DNA of 64,000 bases from contig JAUMIR010000001.1 in assembly GCA_030847615.1 (NCBI GenBank), positions 64,617,501-64,681,500 of the forward strand, read 5' to 3'. Position 1 is the first letter of the stretch. Every line of letters starts with the position of its first letter. Shown piece after piece: positions 22,331 to 35,426 of the stretch. This DNA comes from Gambelia wislizenii. Lineage: Eukaryota > Chordata > Lepidosauria > Squamata > Crotaphytidae. Under the pieces are notes generated by a model. That model saw only the letters and a program-made list of their open reading frames with translations, made no database searches and was not told the DNA's origin. A program made the translations under genes and the position numbers.

Positions 22331-23878
22331 GATACTACTTGACCTTTACAGTTATTTTTGTAATCCTGAGACTAAAAAGTTAGTGATGAGATTATAATTG
22401 TTAAAATAATAGATTTTCTGTTTCTTAGCTGGCATTACGCCCTCTCTCTCCAGTAATGCATAATTTGGCAATATTAGACAGTTCACGAGGTCTCCAGTAG
22501 ACTAGGCCAGCCACAAAATTAGGTTCAAGTGAAGATCACCCAAAGACCTAAGAAGTTGTCTAGGAAATTCCCCAGCAAACATGTCCAGGTCTTAATTAAG
22601 TGAAGCCCCGCTTAGGCAGTTGTTAGGGAGATATGTGCTAATCTAACCTAGTCACACCTGGCAGTGAGCCACACTCCAAAAACAGTGACCAGAACACCTA
22701 TTATCCCCAGTCATCTCAGTAAATGTCTTTCCTTCACACCTTTCCCCATCCACAATACCCATCAACCTTAATGTTTCAACGATTAGCAAAAAACAACAAA
22801 ACTGGAGTTTTTTTATCTTAACTGTGGGAAGCTCACCCAAGCATTGTTTCACACTCAAAACACCCCTTAAGGGAATGATATTGGGTATAAATATTAACCT
22901 AAAATCATAGCCTCGTGAGCACAGTTCTTCAGATGCCATTACTCAGCTGGTTTGCTGTCACCTCCTCACTTCAAGTCTGAGTCTTTCTTTGCTGCATGAA
23001 TCACTGCTCTCCAAGCAGGTAACTATAGCCCATTCCTTGATTCTATTACTCTGTCCAAATACTTCCTCCTAATTCTTCATTAGCCTTGCATTTTTCACAC
23101 ATGTCTTCTCCATTTTGGCTTTATTTTTGTTGAATAAATGATGACATGGTGTAATATGTCATGTGTTGTTGTCTTCTGAGGCTGTATTTACCTAATTTTA
23201 AGACCTACTAAGGAACAGATGATTGTTATTATGTCCTGATACATAAAACCATAGAATTCAAAGAGGGTGAACTTTCTTTTTCACATGACTGTAAGTGCAA
23301 CTTCTAAAAGCAAGTTGTGTGCCCCATGTTAATTTAAAGTGTAGCATTAGAAAAGAAACATGTTTAGCCAAAGTTTCTTTTCCCACTTTCTAGGTCACAT
23401 CATGTCACATCACCATTTATTGTATTTGACTAAAAGCCATTACAAATTCAATAAAATCCAATTAAAAGGTATAAGTAGAGCATCAACGCAAATCTGCATG
23501 ATGTGTCAGCAGCACTAATTCATCTCGTATTTTATATGCACATTATTGAAATACTATGCTGTGTTCAGTTTTCCGAATGCAGTGGAATTTAATTTGCTGG
23601 CATTTTAATGACAATTTCCTACCTCGTTTGTACAGGTTTTCACAGGGTGAAAATGTCATTGTTCTCATCCTTGGACAGTGAACAACCAGTCACTTTTGCT
23701 GTTAAGGTTTACAAATAAAGATAAAAATATGTAAATTCCTGAAATGTATGTGATATTGTATTCTTGACAATATTATTTGCATCATATTAATGTTAGCAGT
23801 TAACCCAGGTTATTGAATTAAATGTCAAAATTGCTAAACATTTCCCTGCTCATTAAAGGAGTAACATTTATTAAAGAT
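22331..23878. other. non-coding stretch, nothing recognised
   Basis: Unassigned DNA; an open frame at 22939-22652 (minus) has no recognisable product. Confidence 0.45.
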
Positions 23879-24485
23879 TCTCTCTGGCTTTTCTTCGCAA
23901 ACGAAATGCAGGAAGGACTCATCCCGCGCTTTCTGCAAGTGCACTGATGACTAAAAAGGCCAATCCAAGATAAACAAGATAAACAGCAGAAGGTCTCCTT
24001 GGTGATGTTTCTGGGTTGTGATTCTTTCTGCGTTGTTGTTTCTCTTCAAGATTTGTTCGGCGTGAGTTCTCAAATAAGGCTGCAGCATTGTGGATAGTGC
24101 ATCTCCATGCTTCCCAATGTGAGGCTAGGGTGGACCATTGTTGGTGATCAATTTGGCCAAGCCTGAGATGTTGTTTCAGGGAGTCCTTGTATCGCTTTTT
24201 TGGAGCACCCCTCTTATGCTGACCTGTGGCGAGTTCACCATAGAGTACTATTTTTGGGAGGCGATGGTCCTCCATCCTAGAAACGTGTCCTGCCCAGCGC
24301 AGCTGTGTTCTCAATATCATGGCCTCAATGCTGGTGATCCCTGCTTGCTCAAGGACAGCAACATTCGTCACGTAGTCAGTCCAGTGTATATTTAGGATTG
24401 TGTGTATACAGCGCTGATGAAAGCGTTTGAGGAGTTGTAAGTGGTGGCGATACGTGACCCATGTTTCAGACCCATAAAGGAGATT
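23879..24485 (-). mobile_element. hairpin-tail LINE copy D
   Basis: Antisense, 5'-truncated at about 24485 just upstream of the LLYGSETWVTYRHH block. The hairpin is damaged (CGCAAACGAAATGC). The minus-strand frame (24524-23919) covers most of the C-terminal region but loses register near the zinc-knuckle, where CCAFCNR is replaced by a short deletion. 3' tail TCTCTGG at 23879. Confidence 0.85.
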
Positions 24486-24603
24486 AAGTGGAACATAATA
24501 AATATGACTGTTTAGATTACTCATTTATTTATAAATACCTAAATCTACACAATAGTGCAATGCTTAAAAATTACCAGGATCACCATAAGTAACTATGCCA
24601 AAG

Positions 24604-24943
24604 CTCTCTCTCTCTCTGGCTTTTCTTCGCAAACGATCAATTTGGCCAAGCCTGAGATGTTGTTTCAGGGAGTCCTTGTATCGCTTTTTTGGAGCGCCCC
24701 TCTTACGCTGACCTGTGGTGAGCTAAAACATAGTTAAAACCATCAAAGCACATTTTCATAACATGTACATAGAAACAATATTATCTTTAAAAGGTATTGA
24801 ATTCGTCTTTTAAAGAGTAGTCTCTCCAGACTCAAAAAGGAGAGAGTTCTATAGCCTGGGAACCACTTATGAGACCTTTACCATGCTCTTTACTTTTTTG
24901 TACTTCACCCAGTGGAGATACACTGAGGATTCTATCCTGATGC
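24604..24943 (-). mobile_element. chimeric hairpin-tail LINE plus L2-like 215-bp segment
   Basis: From left to right: (CT)n tail, hairpin start, an internal deletion of over 200 bp (CGCAAACGA joined to TCAATTTGGCC), about 90 bp of LINE coding sequence ending at CTGTGGTGAGCT, then about 215 bp of other sequence. The last part, reverse complemented, is nearly identical (about three differences) to 35711-35925, where it sits inside another copy of the same LINE with the same junction. The 215-bp part resembles the 3' coding end of an L2-type LINE, with a VKYKKVKSMVK-like and AIELSPF-like reading, but this assignment is tentative. Confidence 0.75.
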
Positions 24944-25194
24944 CTGATTCCACACCTCTGCAAACACCTGTAATGATATTTGTCCAATAAATCTACATCT
25001 TGCACTTTCTATATTTTTTGTGTATAAAATAATCACTGAGTGAGAGGTTAAATGACATCTGAGCATAGTCTTTCTTCATCCTAAAACAAGACTTCACAGA
25101 AATTTGTCAACTCTTGTATTTACTGGCCTGGTTCAAAGATAGTTCAGCTGTTCAGAAACAATGGTTTATGAAGTCATGAATGAACACCAGAGTT

Positions 25195-25335
25195 AAGCTA
25201 TCCAGGTAGGAGCAGAACCACTGTAGAACAGTGCCTCCCAAGTCTCATCCCACAGAGCTGGTCCAGTAAGATACTGTGATAAATGGTATCAAAAGCCACT
25301 GAGAGATCCAGAAAGATGAGCAGGGCAAAACCACC
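25195..25335 (-). pseudogene. L2-clade reverse transcriptase fragment
   Basis: Reverse-strand reading gives LLIFLDLSVAFDTIYHSILLD followed by LCGMRLGRHCS, the L2 reverse transcriptase block 4 region. Too short to be functional; flanks are unassigned. Confidence 0.65.
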
Positions 25336-26829
25336 ATCCCTTGTCTTTCTTCTGGGTAGTTAATACAATACTGGGAGTTAACAATTTGTTATAATATAAT
25401 ACTTTATAACTTATTTATATTGCTCTAATGTTATAATAAAGGATACTTCTTAAAATTCATAATCTTGTTCTTGTTTTTTTCACTATATAATATTACATTT
25501 ATTCAAACCAAAACCACACAGTAGGGTATTACCAAATTAATTATATATGATATAATTTTATAATTTTTACAGAAACTATTAATTTATTTCAATTACAAAT
25601 ATGCCCACTTCTTGTGCTAATATATAATTTGCTATATCCAAAGTAAATAATATTTTACACAACCAAAATAGCTATAATAATCAACATACAATACTTCTTC
25701 ATGAGTAAATGATTCACAAAAAAACTCAGTATTTAGCGCTTAACAAAACAGCTTAAGGCAGCAATAACAACTAATTTGTACAGTTTGACCCAATTAGCTT
25801 AATTCAGCATATATATCATAAATAAAAAAACTGTGATTATAAGTGTACTATGTCTTTCATTCTTCAGCATTCCAATACTCTCACAACTCTCAAATAACTT
25901 TTTTCCAGATTTTTTTCAGTTGTTTCGATCCTTCTGGTTCTTCCTCAGTGCTCTAAATAACTGTATTGCTTTTTCTGTAGCTTTTTCCTATGTCAATAAA
26001 ATTATTTCCACATTATTAATGTTTTTGCTATATGCTGCTAATAAAACAATAGTTGTTTAATTTTGCTTACCACTAACATGTTTTACTTGCTTAGAGATTC
26101 TGCCCCTGTTTTGCAACTGGATATAACTTTCTCTGGACTGGTAATTAGAATGAAGATTGTTATAACAACTGTAAAGCTCACCAATTAATTTTTAGGTGCA
26201 AATATAAATGGTTTTTACTGACTGTTGTTTTTGTTTAGCACTTACCTAATATATGCTGTTAAAGATTTTTTCTCACTTTTACAGCAGACCTTCCTTTTTT
26301 GGTCTGTAAAATTAAAAGAACTGTTTGTTTAATTAAACTACTTATGAAACAAACTTAATAGTTTTAATATATTTCTAATAAAATGTGGAAGCAGGCACCT
26401 CCCCTGACATAGTGAGGCATTCACTACCCCCTAGACCTACCTGAACAATCAACCCTTGTTGGTTTTTATCACCTATGAAGGGCAAAGGGTCAAGTTTACA
26501 CGTGATAGGTTGAACTGCTTCAAACTGAAACTAATCCCATAAAAACTGACCAGACAGGATACTGGTACCTAGCAAATTTTCACAGCAAGTACCTATGGGT
26601 TGCATACCTGAGCTCTCTGTACCCAAAAGACTCCTTGTCACTTGGGAAAGTCCTACTGGGTGTGAGGATGCAATCCTAGAGGAGCAATATGATTTTTTTG
26701 GTCTGCCTCACTGCTGCACAATAGGCATAACGAAGAGTCTTTGCTGATTTCTAATCATATTCACTCCAAGACCTACTCCACCTGCACTCTAGCCATCAAC
26801 CAGCCTGCTTAATTGCCTTCAGATCTATA
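25336..26829. other. AT-rich non-coding stretch
   Basis: Strongly AT-rich, nothing recognised. Frames found here are short and without family features. Confidence 0.5.
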
Positions 26830-27600
26830 AATGAAGGTGAATTACTGGCTCCACCACAGTGGGTGCTTAGGAGCAATTGTATTAATAGTCCTTTCTATCT
26901 CTCCATTCCATAGTGAAATCAAGGCCTTGACAGAATCACCAGCCCTTTCACTGGAAAAAGCCCAGAGCATTCAGGAATTCTTCAGATTTCGTAAGTCTCT
27001 GGGGGTAGACCATCTCAACAGATCTCCCACTCTTGCAGGGAGGATCTGCTACCGCCAAACCAGACTTCACTAGGAAATGATCTGACCATGACAATGGGGT
27101 TGTTGAAATCCCCCCTAAAATCAGATCATCCTCCATCCATCCAACAGCAAAACCAGATCCAGGGTATGCCCTGACTCATGTGTTGGACCAATGATGTGCT
27201 GAGACAGCCCCATGGTTGTCATGGTAGCTATGAAGTCCTGAGCCGGCCCCATCAGGACAGCCTCAGCAAGTATGTTGAAATCCTCCAGAACAACAGCTCT
27301 AGAGTGTTCCAACACAACTTCCAAGACCACATCGGCCAGCTCAGGCAAAGAAGACTCCTAGGAAGCAGAGTGGGAGGTACGCCAGCAGCATCCCTGTTCT
27401 GTCTTTCTGACCCAACACAAGGTACAAACCCTAGAAACTGGTGCCTGGACAGATGGGTTTCCTCATGAGGAAGATGGAATTCTTATGGATCATGGCAACC
27501 CCCCCACAACAGCCCTCCAACCTTGATTGGTGCTGCATTGAGTATCCAGGTGCACAAAGCTAGGAGAGATCAACTACTCCAAGCTCATCCAACAAGGTCT
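26830..27600 (-). pseudogene. L2-clade endonuclease remnant
   Basis: Antisense L2 endonuclease relic. The frame 27348-27121 gives VVLEDFNILAEAV (the GDFN block, with Glu-Asp replacing Gly-Asp), FIATMTTMGLSQHIIGPTHESGHTLDLV (the conserved SGPTHxxGHTLDLV region), and the frame 27136-26948 gives LSWSDHFLVKSGLAV (the SDHFLV block containing the catalytic Ser-Asp-His). Frameshifts separate these, so the gene is dead. Confidence 0.8.
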
Positions 27601-29904
27601 CTGTGATACATTTTATTACAAGTAATAAAGACCCCTTTCTCTGCTTCACTTTCCAATGAGAGGAAATTAAGTTACAAATAGTACAACAGAGAGAAATGAA
27701 TGTCTATCATTGGTTCATAATTACATAGGATTTTTCAGAATTGAGCCAGTCAAAATGCATATTTGGCATTAGTTTGTGGGAAGCATCAGCTCACTTGGCA
27801 AACATTTCCCCCTGTTTGCTTTGCCTTCTTAACATAGTATGATTTTCATTCAAGGGACAACACTTTGGGTTGATGTTTCATTTTAATACTTTTTGGAATG
27901 GCAGAATAAAATTTCATCTCTGTGCTTCATCCAGGTCTCTTTCAGCAGAGATCCTGCTGCAACTAATACTAAAGCTATCTCACTTTTCTTATTCCTTTTT
28001 TTATATCTGGAAACAATCTGCTATATACAGCACAAACCTTAGTTCTAATAATGTCACAAAGAATGCATCTTAATTCAAAATTTATATTTTTCATCAGTTT
28101 AAAAGCACTGAACATCGAAGCAAATATTCTGCCAGAACAATCTACTCATGTCCCATTTGAACCACTACCATATTTGCTTCTTATGTACAGTCAAAAGAAA
28201 TTTCTTTTAATATATTACATGCAAGAGGTTCCACTTGCGTTTTTGGCAGATGTTATCTGAGCATTATCTAATTCCATACACAGTTATTGTTCCACATTGG
28301 CAAGTATTTGTCTCATGAACATTTTTCATTTTGAGTTGCTGAAGTATAGTGTCAGCTACATGAAATCTATATTTGTATGCAACTCACAGTACCAAGTTGA
28401 TTGAGGCAGGGAGGCACTTTTTAAGTGTGCTTTGTCAGGTCTTCACCTGAGATGATTCAGGCCAAAAACATTCTGACAAGAACACAGCTAGCCAACATAT
28501 GGGAAATGTTGTAGAATGTTTGCGTAGGATTGTATCAGCTATCTTTCTAGAGAAAGCATTTGGGCTTGAATAGAAACATGGGTTCTTGTTATATATCTTT
28601 CTATATCCAGTTCCAGCTCCTTCTTGCACTGATTGCTTCTCTCCTAATTTTTTTTTCTTTCAACCCCCATTCTTAGTAAACATGCTTTTAAAGCAACAAT
28701 TACTTCGATGTCATCTACCTATTAGCACTGTAGGCCAGCTGCTCACCTATCATACCAGGTAACTGACTAAAGTTATTTCAAGGTGGCATAAACTTATGCT
28801 TTTAAAGAGAAACAGACTTCTTGCTGCACCTGTAGTTCATTAACGAACTGTTGAGGATTGAACAAAAAGATTTAAAAGCAAGAGATTACAAGCATCAACC
28901 AGGGGCAGATATACAGAGCCACTGATGTTTTTGACTGACTCAACAACCATACTGTTTCTTTATAATGGTTTGAATGCTTCTCTGAATGTGGAAAAAGCCA
29001 AAGACTAATCCCATCTAAGCTATGAAGCTCACTGGGTGGTCTCAGCAAATCATTGTCTTTCAGCAAATCTACCTCACAGAATTGTGGGGTTAAAAAGATA
29101 CTGCCAATCACCAATAAACAAAGCAGATACTTTATATTTCCTTGACATTGTGGAACACTATGAGCTAAATCCAGCTGTTAGTCCCAACTAGAGTAGATCC
29201 ACTGAATCAATGGACTATAAATGTTGACTAAAGAAGTCTTTATTCATTCAAGAGATCTGCTGTAGCTGAGGTTAACTATTGGATTTAGCCCTGAAATCCT
29301 CTTGTTTAGTGTATTTCAAATCCACGTTATATTTATATCAGAGTTGCAGAGACTATTGTGGCTGTAGAATAAATAGAGGCAAGACCAAGCAGTCAGGAAT
29401 GAACAACTAACACATACTCTGTATCTGTACATAATTAAGTTAGATTTTTGAAAAACAGTGACTTGCCTACTTTTCAAAATCAACTTTTACTCAAGAAACA
29501 TTTCCAAAATAATTTAAGGCATAAAATAATACAAAAGTGATACATACAGTTGTAAAGCAGGAAGCAATAAAGCAGTAATCGTGGGGAGGGGCAAATTCAG
29601 AACCCACCATACTTTTAAAGTCTGCGGGGAGTGGGTGAGATCCTGGCAGTTTGCTAAAAGTAAGCCACAATTAGGCAAGACATCCCTTTTTTTAGCAGTG
29701 TCTTCCATTGTCTTGATGTGACTACACATTACAAGAGGTCCTCTCACTTCTGTCCAACCATTATTTCCTCAGGCAGCATGGAGAAATGCAGCAGGATGAT
29801 TGGTATATGGTTGAAATTAGTTCTTAAGCAGTTTAAAGAAAATCAGTGAGAATTTTAAGTATCTATAGCAGTTTTATTTAAGAATGTCATCTGTTAATTT
29901 CTGT
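27601..29904. other. non-coding stretch, nothing recognised
   Basis: About 2.3 kb of AT-rich sequence. No repeats with recognisable termini, no supported exons. Confidence 0.45.
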
Positions 29905-30275
29905 AGTTGCATACCCTCCAGCTGTCCCAGTTTGGCAAACGCAGTCCCCATTTATCCTCTTGTCATCAAACTTTTTCAGATGCTTTTAGAAAGTCAGTTT
30001 TTCTTTCTCATTTTCCCACTTGCCGCCTTTGTCTTCAGCTTCCTTCACTTGCCCCAAAATGAGTTCAAAGTGCAAAAGTAGTTTACAATCATTTAACTCA
30101 GTAGCAGGGAGAGGAGAAGACCGATGGAATCTTGTCCTTCCCAGTAGGTTCTGACAAAAGCTAAGTGCTGCAGCCTCCCCTAGCTTGTGTGTTCTTCCTC
30201 ACTGATAACTTGACCACCCTCTGATGTTTACTGGTCACATGTCCCAGTTTTCATCTGAAATTTTGGAGGTATGTT
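29905..30275 (+). repeat. unclassified dispersed repeat, copy 2
   Basis: Aligned with 1545-1925 in the same orientation (see that entry). The GAGGA tandem of copy 1 is reduced to GGGAGAGGAGAAG here. No open reading frame of note is shared by the two copies, so a non-coding family is likely. Confidence 0.6.
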
Positions 30276-30409
30276 GTGTGTTTCTTGAGGAGGACTTTTC
30301 TGATGTAAATTTCAACATCATCTATTCAGGTTCCAATCCTATGAACAATTGTGTGGGAGAAGATCTCAAGTCATTTCCAGCCCTGCCCTATAGATTTTCT
30401 GCTTTAGCA

Positions 30410-31100
30410 ATGATGTACGAAGTCTGCCTATTAAATAATGAGACTGTGTTTCTACCTTTCAGACAGATCAGGGAGAACTGATTGTGAATGATTGAGTGGT
30501 GACCTTGAACATGTCTGAACCTGCATGACAAACATCAACACTCTCGGCTGTTCAGTTAATTGTCAGTTGTTGTTTAAAGCAGCTATGTTGTCTGTTGTGT
30601 GCCGGAAAAATGCTAAGTTTAAAAGTCGAGCAATGTGACATCAGCAGCATCTTGAGGCGGACCCAAACATTTTTCATAAAATCATCACTTGTGATTTAAC
30701 CTGGAACTTCCAGTATGATCCTGAGACAAAACGTCAGTTAATGCACTGGAAAACACCATCATCATCACCAAGAATGAAAAAAAGCATGTCAAAGCAAGTT
30801 CACATTCAAAGCCATGCTCATTGGGTTTTTTGACACCAAAGACATAATTTTGGCAGAATGGGTTCCAGAAGGCAAAACAGTGAACCAGCATTATTATAAG
30901 GAAGTTTTGACAAAGCTGAGAGAAAGAGTCAGAAAAAAAGTCCAGAACTGTGGGGAAATGGTTTCATTCTTCATCAAGACAATGCACCTGCTCATACAGC
31001 ACTTTCTGTGAAGCAGTTTTTGGCTGATAAATGCATTACTACACTTGAACACCCTCCATATTCGCCAGACTTGGCACCATGTGACTTTTTTCTTGGAGAG
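30410..31100 (+). pseudogene. mariner transposase relic
   Basis: Fragmentary mariner-family transposase in three frames. Recognisable blocks are TCDLTWNFQYDPETKRQ (first catalytic Asp, about 30688-30740), a block around FFDTKDIILAEWVPEGKTVNQHYYKEVL (30825-30905), HQDNAPAHTA in a shifted frame (about 30972-31003, second Asp) and HPPYSPDLAPCDFF (about 31050-31090, the third acidic residue in the D34D pattern). It breaks off at about 31095. The 5' end near 30412 has a TACGAAGTCTGCCTATTAA sequence of the kind found at mariner ends. Multiple frameshifts make it inactive. Confidence 0.88.
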
Positions 31101-32012
31101 AATAGTGAATGTAATCAAAAAGATAGAGAGAATGGAAAAATATTTTCTTAATATAAAAATACTCCCCAAATGCCCCCTAGAAGGATTTGGGGGCAATTTT
31201 GCATCATTTTGGTCCTTCTAGGCTACTTTGTCAACAGGAGGTAATTGGAACATCAATTTCTGGGTCACTTCCTTTTGGAAAAGGGCCCCCTTGGCCCTAA
31301 AATGGAAAGGACTGCCTTCTAACAGAGCCATGGGATAAGTTTCCTCAATCTAAATCCTCCTTAGGCCTTCCTATCTTGCTGAATCTGCCAGAAGAACAGT
31401 CATTCACACTAACAAATTCTAACATTCTAAAAACCGTTAATTTACTGAAGTTTAACAATGTGAGCATTAATCAGGAAATCTAGCATGTTTAAACCACAGT
31501 AGGATTTAATGGTGAAATAACTAGTTGTTTCCACATTCTGTTAATGCATGTCATTTTTTCTATTTGATAGGATTTTAAAGTATATTTCCATTAATTAAGA
31601 AAAACATTTTTTTTTCTTATTCCTTGTCTTTCATAGAGTTGGTTTTATTCTGAATTATTTTGGAATTCCCACAGTAATACAGGGAATTCCATGTTTCTAG
31701 TCCTGTTTGATCCTGGTAATTGCTAATGTGGAGTGGAAACTCTGTTTACAGTGGCACTTTTGTTGATATTTAGCTAGCATTAAACACTTGATTTAAATAG
31801 TAATTAATTCAATTAGAAACTGTTGAATCACTCTCTCTTGCTGTATTTCTTTCTTACTTTTTAAAATTAAACTGCCTAGTGCTAAAATTAAAGATTAACA
31901 GCTGTAGCTGGCATGATAAAAGACAAAAGGGAGTAATTAATGTGCTGGTGTTCTAGTCAGAATGTTAAGTCCCTGAAATAAGAGCATACTTTTGGCAGGT
32001 TTACTTAGAATC
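31101..32012. other. non-coding stretch, nothing recognised
   Basis: No supported feature; the mariner 3' end is missing here, so the break at 31095 is a truncation or deletion. Confidence 0.45.
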
Positions 32013-32205
32013 AATGAATCATAGAATTGTAGAGTTGGAAGAGACCACGAGGGCCATCCAGTCCAACTCCCTGCCACGCAAGAAATCTTGATCAAAGCAT
32101 CCCCGACAGATGGCAATCCAGCCTCTGTTTAAAGACCTCCAAGGAAGGAGACCCCACCACGCTCCGAGGGAGTGCATTCCACTGCCGAACAGCTCTCACT
32201 GTCAA
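32013..32205 (-). mobile_element. CR1 3' end fragment
   Basis: Antisense CR1 terminus: ATCATAGAATTGTAGAG, GTTGGAAGAGACCACGAGG, CATCCCCGACAGATGG and GTCTGTTTAAAGACCTCCAAGG-type sequence follow in order. Truncated at about 32205 inside the RAVRQWN coding region. Confidence 0.88.
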
Positions 32206-33017
32206 ATGTTTTCTTCCATTTTTTTTCTTTACCTGAACATCCCAAACAGGTTTTCTTTAAAATATTTTTTTTAATATATAAAAACATTGGAAACTATAAT
32301 TCTGGTGTTCTGTATGCTTGAAATTCCTCCATCTTTCCTTGCATTGCTGAACTTTCAATGTTTTCTTTTATTTTTTTGGAGAAAGGAATGTGAAATGTGA
32401 ATGTTACCACTTTGCTTGTAATGGAACTCTTTCCCATCTGAAGCAATGTATAATACCAACACCATACATTCAAAATACAGTTAACACAAAAACACAAAAA
32501 CCACAAGATAGACACAGAATATAAATGCATGAAGTTTGCTAACAATTCACAGTCTGGTACAAGGTAGATATTTACTAGTCTCCTAGAGATCTACAAGAAG
32601 ATGCACAATCAACCCTTACTAGAGAAGAAATTCCACAAAATACACAGCACAACAGAAAATCATAGCTTACATCGTTGCCAGATAAAGTTCTGTCACACCT
32701 TTCACTGTCAACATGTGGTGGGGTCCATATGTATGAAGGGTTTGCATGCTGTAGCTATGAGGTCTCTTTCCTTTTCTGATTTTTATTAGTTAAGTGTCCT
32801 CATTATTATGTGAGAGTGATATATTCAGCAGAGGGACATTCTGTTAATGAGAGAGAACTGTTAGCCTAGGAGATGGCAGCCAGAGTTTACTACTAAACTA
32901 TGCTAGGATTTGGCAAACATTTCTGCACTTTCTTCAGTGAACATTTGCTACTTTGCCTTTAACCATTCTAATTCTTGTTTGCTGAGTAGTGGGAGGTCAA
33001 AGCAAGAGATCACCTTC
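32206..33017. other. non-coding stretch, nothing recognised
   Basis: AT-rich, with no supported gene or element. Confidence 0.45.
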
Positions 33018-33890
33018 TCTTTTTTAAAAAAAATTATTACAGATTATACAATAAAAATATAAAGAAAAAAGAAAGACAAAAGGGATAAAGAAAAGATGAA
33101 GAAAAAAGATGACTTCTGATTTTCCTCTTAGCAATTATATGTACATATGCATAACTATCCATACCTCTCTCTGTAACATTAACAATTCACTTCCTTCCAT
33201 AACCAATCTTTCCTAATTGTGAAAACAAAAAATTAGCAAGTCATTTTCTCCCCCACCCCCACAAAAAGTCCATAAGGGGTTCATGTACTTTAAGAAATGT
33301 CACTAATTACCTTTCTCTAATCAAGCACAGCAATTTTTCAATGTCTGCTAAATCAGTCAATTTTACCAACTACTCCTCCATAATTGGTAAATCTGAATTC
33401 TTCCATCTTTATGCATATAACAGTCTTGCTGCTGTGCTCATATGTTGCAATAGTCTCTTGTGGGTCTTCTCCAGCTGTATATCGATCAGTCCCGAAAGAA
33501 AAGTTCTGACTTTAATTGAATCTTAATCTTTAAAATCCTCTGCATCAGTGTATGTATTTGAACACAGTATTTTTTTTTTTTTAGCTTTTTCACATGTCTC
33601 CCACATAAGATAAAATGTCCCTTCATGTTGCTCACATTTCCAACAGACATTGGAAACCCTTTTATACTTTCTGGACAACTTCCCTAGTGATATATATATA
33701 TATACACCACCGGTACATCATTTTGTAAAAATTCTCTTTAAGATCATAACATAATACAAATTTCAATCCCTTTGAAAGAGACCACTTTCTCAATTGTTTA
33801 AGTGGTCAATATGCTGATAGGTGTCTTTCTGCAATAATTTACATATGTAATAACCAGAAAGTTGAATTAGTGAAGCATATTCTTTTGTTT
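33018..33890 (-). pseudogene. L1 ORF2 3' end, antisense, decayed
   Basis: A poly(T)-rich start (about 33022-33045) marks the 3' end of an antisense L1. Reverse-strand sequence around 33660-33580 reads NVCWKCEQHEGTFYLMWETC, the L1 ORF2 C-terminal Cys-rich block, followed by KAKK. Many stops. It is clearly older than the L1 elements at 47-57 kb. A (TA)n run lies at about 33690-33706. Confidence 0.7.
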
Positions 33891-35187
33891 TGTAGGCTAT
33901 ACACTTGTGCCAATCAATGTTTGTTCTTTTATTGTCCACTTAACCTCTTTCATCAGCCCAGTTTTACTCTTAATTTTTTGTTATGTGCCACCCAGTAGTG
34001 GCACAAGTGGCAGCAAAATTTCTATCATTATTGATAGAAATGAGAGAACAGATGTTTGGTGCTGGTGTGGGATCCCAAGGGTGGGTGTATTGGTAACTTT
34101 TAATACCTGTCCTGTAATTTTGTAGTGTATGTGACTGATTTTGTTCTGGCCTGCTCACACTGTACTGCATTTCAGAAGCTATGGAAGGGTTATCTTTTTC
34201 AAGCCTGCAAGCATAATTGGCTTCATACTCACTTGTCAGCTGTGTATTTTGTGTATGACACCATACCTTGTCAAGAATGTAAAGGCTGCAAGAAAAGTTT
34301 AAATTAGTTGTACTAAAGGCAGTGGTGGCAAAGGGCATGGTCAGTGTCAGGCCAAATCTTTTATTGGGAAGCAGAGTGAAAAGGACTGTATCCATATTGC
34401 TGCATGTTCTGTGTGTGTAACAGGAGAAATTGTTGTAGTTTTCACAGTTAGAGTTCAGTGCAGTTGGGAAATTGACTCTTTTTCATTATTGTGTCATCTG
34501 AATACTAATAGAAGTTACGCAGTTTTAGGATAGATGTGCAATTAAAGCAGAATTTAATTTTTAAAGAGCTTTTAAAGAGATGTTTAGCCAAGGTTACATG
34601 GCAAGAACAAAAAAATCCTGCAAGTTGCAGGAACTTTTCAAGTGTCAGTGTTTCCAAAGTGGTTGAGAGCACTGAATTTCAACCATTTTAGGGAAATTAT
34701 TGAATACCTGTTCCATCCCTAATCCATAATGACCTGCTACAGAGGCAAGTAACTCAGGAAGTGGTGGGGAGAGAGAAAGACAAAATGGAGAAAATAATAT
34801 AAGAGCCTAGGAACCATCTCAGCTGAAAAAATACCATGAGAGGATATGATAATCCAAACAGGTGGTGAAAAGTGCCTTCCCCAGTTCCTCTCTTTTCTGG
34901 GGTAAAAAGCCAGCTCTGTTGAGGGCTTTTGGCCCCAGTTACTTTGAACAGCCATGTAAAAAACTTTTTGTTCTGGCATGCCTTTGAGAATTGATTTTTC
35001 AGAGGAAACATGCCTTGTATAATACGCTGGAATTTTATTTGTTGTTCTTGTTTTCATTTTTAAAAATTGGTTTTCATTTTATGATGATCTAATTGCTTTT
35101 CACCAAACTGCCTTGAGTCCCAAACTGGGGAAAAGGTAGGAATAACAATAAGAACAACAGTGGGAGCGGGAGATGGTAAGAGAACAG
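33891..35187. other. non-coding stretch, nothing recognised
   Basis: No supported gene. The short open frames on both strands at 33907-34395 do not resemble a known protein. Confidence 0.45.
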
Positions 35188-35426
35188 TACAGGTTGAGTC
35201 TCCATTACTCAAAATGCTTGGGTAATGTTCCATTACCCACATTGCCGTCGGCAAATCTGTGCTCAAGTCCGTTCAGCAGTTCACCTACCTGTGAAGCATC
35301 ATCTCCTCAGATGCCAAGATTGACAAAGAGATCGATCACAGATTAGCAAAGGCATATACTGCATTTGGAAGACTTCACAAAAGAGTCTGGAGCAATAAAC
35401 ACCTGAGGCAAAGCACAAAAATCAGT

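Noticed and set aside
33907..34395. Open frames of 60-141 codons on both strands
   Set aside because: No domain signature or repeat match; not enough evidence for an exon or a gene.
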